Below, piece by piece: positions 36,707 to 44,337 of a DNA stretch of 64,000 bases. The notes beneath the pieces were generated by a model. The model did no database searches, had not been told where the DNA came from, and saw only the letters and a program-made list of their open reading frames with translations. Numbering within the stretch: position 1 is the stretch's first letter; each line of letters opens with the position of its first letter. The position numbers and the translations under genes were made by a program. The stretch covers positions 186,001 to 250,000 of the forward strand of contig NZ_AZAC01000001.1 in NCBI RefSeq assembly GCF_000931935.2, in the 5' to 3' direction. This DNA comes from Dethiosulfatarculus sandiegensis. GTDB lineage: Bacteria > Desulfobacterota > Desulfarculia > Desulfarculales > Desulfarculaceae.

Positions 36707-37597
36707 GTGACCACTAATTCCAAACCTCAATCCTGGACTATAACCGGGCTCACATCCTGGGCCACGGACTATCTTGCCAAATATAAAGTGGAATCCCCCA
36801 GGCTTTCAGCCGAGTTGATGCTGGCCAAAGTGCTCAACTGTCAAAGGGTGGATCTGTATCTGCGTTTTGACCAGCCTCTTACAGAGGCGGAGCTGGCCGG
36901 ATTCAAGGCCCTTCTGTTACGCCGCCGCATCCACGAACCCATGGCCTATATTCTGGGGCAAAGGGAATTTTACGGCCTTGAATTCAAAGTGGGGCCAGGG
37001 GTTTTGATCCCCCGGCCCGAGACTGAGCACCTGGTTGAAAAGGCCTTGGAATGTCTGGAAGGCGTTCCCGCCCCGCAAATTTTGGATCTCTGCACCGGAA
37101 GCGGCGCTGTAGCCCTGGCCTTGGCCTCTGAAGTCGAAAACGCCACGGTCTTGGGGGTGGATCTTTCCCCAGAGGCCTTGGAATACGCCCAGTTGAATGC
37201 CGGTGAATTTGGTTTTACAGACAGAGTCTCTTTTTTGAAAGGAGACCTTTTCCAGCCGGTCGACCCGGGGCAGGGATTTTTTGAATTGATCACAGCCAAT
37301 CCGCCTTATGTCAGCGAAAGGGAATGGCAGGAATTGTCTCCCCAGGTGCGGGACTATGAACCTCGCCTGGCCCTGGCCGCTGAAAGACATGGGTTGGCTG
37401 TAATTGAGCGTATAATTAAGGGAGCGGCCACATTCTTACGCCCCCAGGGATGGCTGCTTATTGAGATGGGTCAGGGACAGGCTGAAAAGGCCCTGGCCCT
37501 CTGCAGAACCTCAGGCGCTTATGAAAGCTCGGAAACTGTGAATGATCTCGCCGGCATCCCCAGGGTGTTGGCCTGCCAGAGGAAAGACTATGGATAA
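36707..37597 (+). CDS. prmC: Release factor glutamine N5-methyltransferase
   Basis: A 296-residue class I SAM methyltransferase that modifies the GGQ Gln of release factors. N-terminal helical recognition domain (about 15-95), [18 protein letters not shown] motif [16 protein letters not shown] and catalytic NPPYV. GTG 36707 is the likely start. It overlaps murA by 8 bases, and sits next to its substrate gene prfA. Confidence 0.95.
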   Translation: MTTNSKPQSWTITGLTSWATDYLAKYKVESPRLSAELMLAKVLNCQRVDLYLRFDQPLTEAELAGFKALLLRRRIHEPMAYILGQREFYGLEFKVGPGVLIPRPETEHLVEKALECLEGVPAPQILDLCTGSGAVALALASEVENATVLGVDLSPEALEYAQLNAGEFGFTDRVSFLKGDLFQPVDPGQGFFELITANPPYVSEREWQELSPQVRDYEPRLALAAERHGLAVIERIIKGAATFLRPQGWLLIEMGQGQAEKALALCRTSGAYESSETVNDLAGIPRVLACQRKDYG

Positions 37598-38843
37598 GCT
37601 GGTAGTGCAAGGTGGAGTGCCCCTGGTTGGCAGGGTGAAGATAAGTGGGGCCAAAAATGCCACTTTGCCCCTTATGTGCGCCACATTGTTAAGCAAGGGA
37701 AGAAACCGCCTGCGTAATGTACCCAAATTGGCGGATGTGGGAACCATGGGCCGCCTTTTGGCCACTCTGGGGGTAACGGTTACCAAAAAAAACGATGAAT
37801 TGGTGCTTGATACAGTAGGTGCAGAGGGTTACGAATGCCCTTATAAACTCGTGAAGACCATGAGGGCTTCGGTGTTGGCCCTGGGCCCGCTTGTGGCAGC
37901 CAGAGGCAAGGCCAGGGTCTCCCTGCCCGGGGGATGCGCCATAGGCGCAAGACCCATTGATCAGCACCTGAAGGCTTTGGCCGCCATGGGGGCCAAGATC
38001 GACCTGGAGAGCGGCTATGTCATGGCCACTGCCAAGAGGCTCAAAGGGGCTGAGATCACCATGGACATGGTAACCGTCACCGGGACCGAAAATATCCTGA
38101 TGGCAGCCTGTCTGGCCAAGGGGACCACCATAATCAGAAATGCCGCCAGAGAGCCTGAAGTCGTGGATCTGGCCCGCGCCTTGAACGCCGCCGGAGCCCG
38201 CATTCAGGGCGCAGGCACCGCCACTTTGGAGATTAAGGGCGTGGATGAGATGGCCCCTCTGGATCATGCGGTGATGGCCGACCGTATTGAAGCGGGGACC
38301 TATATGGTGGCTGCGGCCATAACCAAAGGGGAGCTGACCCTCAAAGACGCGCCCATGGAGCATCTGACCAGCGTGGTCGGAAAGCTGAAAGAAGCGGGTG
38401 TCAGGTTCCAGCGTACGGCCCAGGGAGTTGTGGTCAGCGCCCGCAGGGCCCCCAAGCCGGTTAGTGTTATAACAGGCCCCTACCCGGGGTTCCCCACGGA
38501 TATGCAGGCTCAGTTCATGGCCTTTATGACCATGAGTAACGGAAGTGCGGTGGTGCAGGAAACAATTTTTGAAAATCGCATGATGCACACTGCTGAACTG
38601 AAGCGGATGGGCGCTAGTGTAGAGGTTACCGGGTCTACAGCCGTGGTGCGTGGAGTGCGCAACCTTACCGGAGCTCCGGTTATGGCCACGGATCTGAGGG
38701 CATCCGCCTGCTTGGTTCTGGCGGCCCTGGCGGCAGAAGGAGAAACCCACGTGAGCCGAGTGTATCACCTTGACCGGGGATATGAGCGTATAGACCAGAA
38801 ATTGACAACTGTGGGTGCACGTATCAGAAGAGAGTCGGAATAA
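37590..38843 (+). CDS. murA: UDP-N-acetylglucosamine 1-carboxyvinyltransferase
   Basis: First committed step of peptidoglycan synthesis: adds enolpyruvate to UDP-GlcNAc. 417 residues with the two-domain EPSP-synthase fold. The catalytic Cys116 is present in [11 protein letters not shown], so the usual fosfomycin target residue is retained. Other blocks are [17 protein letters not shown] and [16 protein letters not shown] 37590 overlaps the prmC stop (ATGGATAA). Confidence 0.96.
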   Translation: MDKLVVQGGVPLVGRVKISGAKNATLPLMCATLLSKGRNRLRNVPKLADVGTMGRLLATLGVTVTKKNDELVLDTVGAEGYECPYKLVKTMRASVLALGPLVAARGKARVSLPGGCAIGARPIDQHLKALAAMGAKIDLESGYVMATAKRLKGAEITMDMVTVTGTENILMAACLAKGTTIIRNAAREPEVVDLARALNAAGARIQGAGTATLEIKGVDEMAPLDHAVMADRIEAGTYMVAAAITKGELTLKDAPMEHLTSVVGKLKEAGVRFQRTAQGVVVSARRAPKPVSVITGPYPGFPTDMQAQFMAFMTMSNGSAVVQETIFENRMMHTAELKRMGASVEVTGSTAVVRGVRNLTGAPVMATDLRASACLVLAALAAEGETHVSRVYHLDRGYERIDQKLTTVGARIRRESE

Positions 38844-38861
38844 GGCATAATGTAATCAGAC

Positions 38862-39022
38862 CGCTGGCAAAGCCAACTGGGCTTGGTCAGATCCCGGTTG
38901 GTGAAAGCCGGGACTTTGGCGACCTCCTTCACTTTTAACGATTGCTAAATAACATTAATTCAGTGGGATAGTATATGCGGCGTGGGCCGTGACCCGCTTT
39001 TCGGGCTGTTTTCGACAGCCTC
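38862..39022. repeat. Degenerate second copy (B) of the five-hairpin palindromic element
   Basis: Aligned to the element at 18515-18665 it keeps the order of blocks: GCTGGCAAAG...TTGGTCAGAT, then CCGGTTGG..AAA...ACTTTGGCGACC, an AT-rich centre, GGCGTGGGCCGTGACCCGC and CGGGCTGTTTTCGACAGCCT. Most hairpins survive with mismatches, and the centre differs. No flanking direct repeat is visible. It lies between murA and the KaiC-like/XRE/cupin gene. Confidence 0.6.
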
Positions 39023-39051
39023 ACAAGTATTAAGCCGTAAAGGAGCCGGCC

Positions 39052-40347
39052 ATGGACGAAGCAGCAAGAGTTTCTTCCGGTATAGAAGAACTAGACCGCC
39101 TTTTAGATGGTTTTTACCTGGGTGACAATGTCATTTGGTATGACGATGCCGGTTCCCTGGCCTGGGTTTTCTGCCAAAACCTGGTGGTAAATTCCCAACG
39201 CAATAAACGGCCTTTGATATACGTTTGCTTTGACCGCTCGCCTAAGAATCTGCTTGCCAAGTTGGGGCCTTTGACCAGCAACCCTCATCTTACCATCATG
39301 GATTGTTTTACCTGGGGTAAGGGCGCGGGCAGTGACGTGTTTTTGCAATTTTACCGGGAGATGCCCACGGATTTAAGTTGCCGCCTGGTCTTGGTGGAAA
39401 ACCCGACCGACCCGGAGGCCTTTCAAAAAGCCCTTTATGATCTGCATGGCCAGATGGAAGGGGATGTGCGGTTTGTATTTGAAAGCCTCACCGGCATGCA
39501 GGAGGTCTGGGGAGGGGAAGAGCAGATAATCAAGCTTTATTCCCATGCCTGCCCCCGTCTTTATGAGTTGATGACCCTTGCCTATTGGGTGATGGAAAAA
39601 AAGGCTCATTCAGAAAAATTAAAGGCCCAGATCAATCAGATCGCCCAGGTTGTAATAGATCTTTCCATAAAAAGAGGCACCACCAGCCTTTCGGTGTTAA
39701 AGGCCGAAGGCAGGCCGGATGCAGTGCTTTACAAACCCCAGGTATATTGGACCAGGGGAATTGAGGTGCTCCTGGACAACCAGGGGGGGGCAAGTCCTCT
39801 GGCTTTGGGTACGGAAATAAAGAACCTAAGGGCCAAACGAGGGCTCAGCCAATCCGAACTTGCCAGAATGATAGGGGTTACGGCCAGCAATATAAGCCAG
39901 GTGGAGAGCAACCTCATTCATCCTTCCATACCCGCCTTGATCAAGATAGCCGAGATGTTAGGGGTTGAGGTGGGCTATTTCTTCAGGTCTCACTACGGAT
40001 TGGGCGGAGAGGTGGTTTTCTCCTCCAATGAAGCCAAAGAAATCCATTTGGCCGAAGCGCCTGGCGATATTTTACAGGCCAAGGCTCTTTTGCCGCCGCG
40101 AATTGGGGCCAAGGCCAAACCATATTTTCTGAATTTCCGGCCGGGAAAACGCTTGATGAGCCATTTTTTGCACCATAACGGTGCTGAGTTGGGCTATGTG
40201 CTGGAAGGGGAGCTGGAATTCATTATAAACGGCGTGGTGCAGTTCGCCCAAGCGGGAGACACTCTTTACTTTACCACTGAAAAACCTACTGCCTGGAATA
40301 ACCCAGGTCTTGATGAGGCCAAGATTTTTTGGTTGGAAATAGACTGA
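39052..40347 (+). CDS. Three-domain regulator: KaiC/RAD55-like domain, XRE helix-turn-helix, cupin
   Basis: 431 residues. Residues 1-235 follow the KaiC/RAD55 plan: VSSGIEELDRLLDGFYLGDNV, then where Walker A (GxxGxGKT) should be, YDDAGSLAWVF, then RPLIYVCFDRSPKNLLAKL and the final DLSIKRGTTSLSVLKAEG that matches KaiC VLKMRG. No P-loop Lys is left. Residues about 262-322 are an XRE helix-turn-helix (LRAKRGLSQSELARMIGVTA) and 355-431 a cupin (HNGAELGYVLEGELEF). XRE-cupin proteins are usually metabolite-responsive repressors; fusion to a RecA-like domain is unusual. AAGGAG fixes the start. A strong terminator separates it from the glutamate-synthase-like gene it may control. Confidence 0.8.
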   Translation: MDEAARVSSGIEELDRLLDGFYLGDNVIWYDDAGSLAWVFCQNLVVNSQRNKRPLIYVCFDRSPKNLLAKLGPLTSNPHLTIMDCFTWGKGAGSDVFLQFYREMPTDLSCRLVLVENPTDPEAFQKALYDLHGQMEGDVRFVFESLTGMQEVWGGEEQIIKLYSHACPRLYELMTLAYWVMEKKAHSEKLKAQINQIAQVVIDLSIKRGTTSLSVLKAEGRPDAVLYKPQVYWTRGIEVLLDNQGGASPLALGTEIKNLRAKRGLSQSELARMIGVTASNISQVESNLIHPSIPALIKIAEMLGVEVGYFFRSHYGLGGEVVFSSNEAKEIHLAEAPGDILQAKALLPPRIGAKAKPYFLNFRPGKRLMSHFLHHNGAELGYVLEGELEFIINGVVQFAQAGDTLYFTTEKPTAWNNPGLDEAKIFWLEID

Positions 40348-40383
40348 TTTTGTAAAAATTGCTAAACTTGCCTTGTTTTGTAG

Positions 40384-40425
40384 ATGTCATTTTGGGGTGT
40401 TTTGCCCTGAAATGACATTTTTTTT
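40384..40425 (+). terminator. Terminator after the KaiC-like/XRE/cupin gene
   Basis: ATGTCATTT (40384-40392) pairs with AAATGACAT (40410-40418). The stem extends inward through GGG/CCC, and a run of eight T follows. Confidence 0.85.
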
Positions 40426-40760
40426 AAGTAAAAATCAAAAAAATTAAACCTTACTAATAGCCTGAACTCTTGCAGGAAAAGATACTTCAGAAACCGAGAA
40501 TATTCGGCAATATTGCCGCAATTATGTTCTTAAAGGACCTTTTAGTATGTTGGATGATTTTAAGGGAAAAAACTGAAAAAATAAGAAATAGTTTTTATAA
40601 TCAGTTAGTTATAGGAAAAACGCGTCTACGGTGGGGTGACTTGACAAAAGGGAAGAAAAAAAGGATAAAGGCAACAGTTGCCATTAAGTAAGACTTTAGC
40701 TGAAGCTTGCCGATTAAGACAATTTCAGGCGAGCTTTTCATATAGATCAAGGAGGTCACC
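40426..40760 (+). promoter_or_regulatory. Leader of the glutamate-synthase-like gene, with candidate promoter and hairpin
   Basis: 335 AT-rich bases. A candidate promoter is TTGACA (40641-40646), a 17-base spacer and GATAAA (40664-40669). A hairpin with arms AAGCTTGCC (40703-40711) and GGCGAGCTT (40728-40736), then TTTT, lies just before the ribosome binding site and could attenuate. A 73-codon TTG-start frame at 40470-40691 is rejected as coding. Confidence 0.45.
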
Positions 40761-42374
40761 ATGAATCTGCACCGGCCCAATGCCAACGAAGCACTTCAGA
40801 CCAAAAATCGGTCCAGAAGCGTTGCACCCCAATCAGGCATCTGCTCTCGCTGTGTGGATGGCTGCAAGGGTAATTGCGACATGTTCAACGCAACCTTCCG
40901 TTCCCGTGAATTGCTTTATCCCACCCCCTTTGGTGAGATAACCGCTGGTGCAGACAAAGACTATCCGGTTGACTATTCGCATTTGCAGATTCTTGGTTAC
41001 GCCATGGGCGCAGAGGGGATGGAGGCAGATCCGGACAAGGCCACCTTCCCGGCGGTCAGCACTGAGACCTCCTATGGTGTGGCTGAGAAGGTCAAGATGA
41101 AAATCCCCATGTTCACCGGCGCTTTGGGTTCCACCGAGATCGCCAGGAAGAACTGGGAACACTTTGCAGTTGGCGCCGCCATAACCGGCATCAGCCTGGT
41201 CTGTGGTGAAAACGTCTGCGGTATTGACCCCGGCCTGGAGTTAAATGATAAAGGCAAGGTGATCGAGTCTCCGGATATGCGCCGCAGGGTGGAGAGTTAC
41301 CGTAGATTCCACGAGGGCTATGGGGACATCATGGTCCAGCTCAATGTGGAAGACACCCGTTTGGGCGTGGCCGAGTATGTAATCGAAAAACTCGGCGTGG
41401 AGACGATCGAGCTGAAATGGGGCCAGGGCGCTAAATGCATAGGCGGCGAGATCAAGGTTCATGACCTTAATCGCGCTTTAGAGCTTAAAAAGCGGGGCTA
41501 CATCGTTACTCCGGACCCGGAGAGCGCGGCTATACAGGAAGCCTTCAAAGCCGGGGCCATAAAGGAGTTCGAGCGCCATTCCCGCCTGGGTTTTGTGGAC
41601 CAGGAAAGTTTCATGGCCGAGGTTGAGCGTCTGCGCAGCCTGGGCGCCAAGCGCATTACCTTGAAGACCGGCGCTTATCCCATGCGTGAGCTGGCTATGG
41701 CCATCCGTTGGAGTTCCGATGCCAAGATAGACCTTTTGACCATTGACGGCGCTCCCGGCGGAACCGGCATGAGCCCCTGGCGTATGATGTGCGAATGGGG
41801 CGTGCCCGCTATTTATCTGCACTCCATGGCCCTCGAGTTGTGCCAGCGCCTGGACGCCATGGGCGCCTGGGTGCCGGATATCGCCTTTGCCGGAGGTTTC
41901 TCCAGTGAAGATCATATCTTCAAGGCTCTATCCCTTGGCGCTCCCTACACCAAGGCGGTTTGCATGGGCCGCGCCCTTATGATCCCCGGCATGGTGGGCA
42001 AGAACATCGAACGTTGGATGAAGGGCGAAGACGGCGGCCTGCCGAGCACGGTTTCCAAGTATGGCGCAAGCAAAGAAGAGATTTTTGTCTGCTACGAAGA
42101 GTTGCGCGATAGATTCGGTAAAGACATTGATCAGATTCCCCTGGGAGCTGTGGGCATTTACTCTGCCGGTGAAAAATTAAGGGTTGGTCTGCAGCAGCTC
42201 ATGGCCGGGGCCCGTAAATGGAATGTCTCCCATATGTCCAGGAAAGACCTGGCTTGCCTGACTGACGAATGCGTCAAGGTCACCAAGTTGCCTTTCATCA
42301 TGGATGCCTACAGGGAAGAGGCTTTGGCCATCGTGGGAGCAATTAGTAATGGTAAAAAAAGCGAAGTAGCTTAA
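40761..42374 (+). CDS. FMN-binding glutamate synthase-like protein (GltB central domain family)
   Basis: 537 residues that resemble the FMN/synthase barrel of glutamate synthase, without amidotransferase or NADPH domains. Flavin-barrel blocks include ETIELKWGQGAKCIGGEIK, LLTIDGAPGGTGMSPWRMM and the C-terminal AFAGGFSSEDHIFKALSLGA. In place of the usual 3Fe-4S Cys pattern, the N-terminus has a compact cluster ICSRCVDGCKGNC (four Cys), possibly an iron-sulfur site. It may make glutamate with ferredoxin, or act on another amide or glycine-type substrate. The excellent AAGGAGGT at ATG 40761 suggests strong expression. It follows the XRE/cupin regulator. Confidence 0.85.
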   Translation: MNLHRPNANEALQTKNRSRSVAPQSGICSRCVDGCKGNCDMFNATFRSRELLYPTPFGEITAGADKDYPVDYSHLQILGYAMGAEGMEADPDKATFPAVSTETSYGVAEKVKMKIPMFTGALGSTEIARKNWEHFAVGAAITGISLVCGENVCGIDPGLELNDKGKVIESPDMRRRVESYRRFHEGYGDIMVQLNVEDTRLGVAEYVIEKLGVETIELKWGQGAKCIGGEIKVHDLNRALELKKRGYIVTPDPESAAIQEAFKAGAIKEFERHSRLGFVDQESFMAEVERLRSLGAKRITLKTGAYPMRELAMAIRWSSDAKIDLLTIDGAPGGTGMSPWRMMCEWGVPAIYLHSMALELCQRLDAMGAWVPDIAFAGGFSSEDHIFKALSLGAPYTKAVCMGRALMIPGMVGKNIERWMKGEDGGLPSTVSKYGASKEEIFVCYEELRDRFGKDIDQIPLGAVGIYSAGEKLRVGLQQLMAGARKWNVSHMSRKDLACLTDECVKVTKLPFIMDAYREEALAIVGAISNGKKSEVA

Positions 42375-42432
42375 ATAGTTTATAAATTGCCGGGCCGCCT
42401 AGGGGTGGTCCGGCTTAGATTCAAAACCAGAT

Positions 42433-42484
42433 GAACTGTTCAGCCTCTTCTGGGAAGAGGATAGGGACAGTTCGTTCTTTTTTT
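42433..42484 (+). terminator. Terminator after the glutamate-synthase-like gene
   Basis: GAACTGT (42433-42439) pairs with ACAGTTC (42467-42473), with an inner CCTCTT/AAGAGG stem and a T-run at 42478-42484. An additional GC-rich inverted repeat lies at about 42390-42415. Confidence 0.7.
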
Positions 42485-42572
42485 GGGCTCAAAATAACGG
42501 CCTTCTAGTGGTATTATTCAATTAAGTGGAACTTATTCAAACACCGGACTTTCGAAAAGAGGAGGTCCTGAA

Positions 42573-42899
42573 ATGCCGCTTGATTATACCGAGATTACCA
42601 TTGGCCCACCTGGTAAGGTGATCGATCGTCTCACCCGCCGCATCGGCGAACTTAACTTCAATTCCAAGAATATCCGTATAGGCATCACCAGATGCCCTTC
42701 CGAAACTTTTGATTCCCTTAACGGTAAATTAAAATGGGCGGCCATGAAGTTGGTCTACGCCACCAGCTCCTCCAGTCAGGCGGTTCAGGTGGGGCAGATG
42801 CTGCGTTCCTGGGATGCCAAATTATATGTTGACACAAAAGAGGTTACTCCTGATTTAGGTCCCAATCAGGCTTATTACGCCTTTGTGGTTATCCGTTAA
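42573..42899 (+). CDS. Hypothetical protein, 108 aa
   Basis: A small soluble alpha/beta protein I do not recognise with certainty. The AGGAGG before ATG 42573 and a terminator after the gene show that it is a real single gene. The stretch IRIGITRCPSETF...WAAMKLVYATSSSSQAVQVGQML is reminiscent of GIY-YIG-like domains (IGIT..P..R, then Y.TSS...V...E), but the Tyr, Arg and Glu expected for a nuclease are not all in place. It may be a distant, inactive relative. It is 200 bases after the glutamate-synthase-like gene. Confidence 0.6.
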   Translation: MPLDYTEITIGPPGKVIDRLTRRIGELNFNSKNIRIGITRCPSETFDSLNGKLKWAAMKLVYATSSSSQAVQVGQMLRSWDAKLYVDTKEVTPDLGPNQAYYAFVVIR

Positions 42900-42932
42900 G
42901 ATTCTCCTCTTTATAAAATACGAGCGTCAGAC

Positions 42933-42971
42933 AAGGCCGGAGATATTTTCTTCGGCCTTTTGTTTTTTTAG
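42933..42971 (+). terminator. Terminator after the 108-residue gene
   Basis: AAGGCCG pairs with CGGCCTT, followed by TTTGTTTTTTTAG. Confidence 0.8.
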
Positions 42972-43453
42972 GGAATATTAAACCTAAACTACTTTCGCCA
43001 ATACCTGGTTTGCCTCTTAAAAAGAGCATTAATGGATAAAATTGGGGAATAGGTCTGTTTTTTTTAAAAAGAAATACTTTTTAGTGCCCAGTTTTTGCGG
43101 TTTTTGAAAAAAGAAAAAATCTATAAAAGTGGTGTGTATTCGATAATGTCGAAGCAAGTTTGTTTTCTGCTAAATTAATACCGGATAGTTATAGGAGCAA
43201 ATATCCTGCTTGATGCATAATTTTAGGGCGTATTTTTTGAAAAAACGAGAATATTGATGAAAAAATTAGTAAAAGCTACAAATGTACGAGCAAAATATAC
43301 GTCAGTATGTGTAGTCTTAGAAGTTGGAAGGGTAGGTTCGGTTTAATTGACAGTATAATGATTTGCGATATTCTTTCGAATAAAAATCAGATTTATTGAC
43401 TTTATTATTAGTAATGGTGTATATGTCGAAATAGATACGAGAAAGGATTTTTT
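42972..43453 (+). promoter_or_regulatory. AT-rich control region upstream of the IclR gene
   Basis: 480 AT-rich bases with no gene. A possible promoter is TTGACT (43396-43401), an 18-base spacer and TATATG (43420-43425), 28 bases before the GTG. Long AT-rich upstream DNA is common at genes of IclR regulators; no operator could be delimited. Confidence 0.4.
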
Positions 43454-44245
43454 GTGGCCAATCAGTCCATACAACGCGCAGCGCATATTCTCTCTTTGTT
43501 CAGTTATTCCCAGGCCAGGCTAAGGGTCAGCGATATTGCCAAGGAGCTGGGTCTACCTTTGGGTACGGTTCACGGACTGGTGAGTTCTTTGGAAGAAGTG
43601 GGGTTTCTGGCCCAGGCCCCGAACAGCCGGAAATACACTCTGGGCCTGAAACTCCATGAACTTGGGGCCATTCAGACCGCGACCATGGATATCAATCAAA
43701 AGGCTTCCATGCCAGTGGGCTACTTGGCCAGGGAGACCGATCTGGTGGGCCGGGTTGGTGTCCTTGAGCGTGATGCCATTGTGGTCACCTTAAGCACTCA
43801 GCCTTTGGAAGGTGGCTCCGCCGCTCGTCCCGTGGTCCCGGTTTATTGCTCTTCGCTTGGCCGGGCCATTTTGGCGCATCTACCTGAAGAAGAAGTCCAA
43901 GAATACTTAAACCATGTGGAATTGGTACAATATACAAGTAAGACCATAGTCGATGAAAAGGCCTTGTGGACTGAGCTCAGGCTGAGCAGAGAACGGGGGT
44001 ATGCCGTTACCAGCCAGGAGCTTCTGATGCATCTGGCCAGTATCGGAGCTCCTATCTGGGCCCCTGGCTGCAAGGTTGTTGGCGCGGTCAGCTTGAATGG
44101 TCCGCCCCATTTGCTGAATGGGGAGAAGCATGAGGAATACGCCCAAATGGTTATGGACACCGCGGGCGAAATATCCAGCTTTATGGGGCACCACATGGAA
44201 CCCCGGTTCAAGGGAGCCGCTCCAAAGCCCTCTGCCAGGAAATAA
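43454..44245 (+). CDS. IclR-family transcriptional regulator
   Basis: 263 residues: winged helix-turn-helix at about 1-65 (QRAAHILSLFSYSQARLRVSDIAKELGLPLGTVHGLVSSL, shown here in full only by position) and an IclR effector domain at about 80-245 with the C-terminal cavity motif GAPIWAPGCKVVGAVSLNGPP. GTG 43454 has GAAAGGA upstream. It lies 92 bases before the acyl-CoA synthetase gene, so it probably controls the arylacetate module, with an acid or CoA ester as effector. That is inference. Confidence 0.88.
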   Translation: MANQSIQRAAHILSLFSYSQARLRVSDIAKELGLPLGTVHGLVSSLEEVGFLAQAPNSRKYTLGLKLHELGAIQTATMDINQKASMPVGYLARETDLVGRVGVLERDAIVVTLSTQPLEGGSAARPVVPVYCSSLGRAILAHLPEEEVQEYLNHVELVQYTSKTIVDEKALWTELRLSRERGYAVTSQELLMHLASIGAPIWAPGCKVVGAVSLNGPPHLLNGEKHEEYAQMVMDTAGEISSFMGHHMEPRFKGAAPKPSARK

Positions 44246-44337
44246 AGCCTTTAAAAAAAGGGCTCTTAACCGGCATATCACCAGGCTTGCCTTGATCGGT
44301 CTAACTGGGTTTAACTCAATTGGCAAGGCAGGAAAAA

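Noticed and set aside
40470..40691. 73-codon plus-strand frame
   Set aside because: TTG start without a ribosome binding site in AT-rich DNA, Lys/Ile-biased, and overlapping a candidate promoter.
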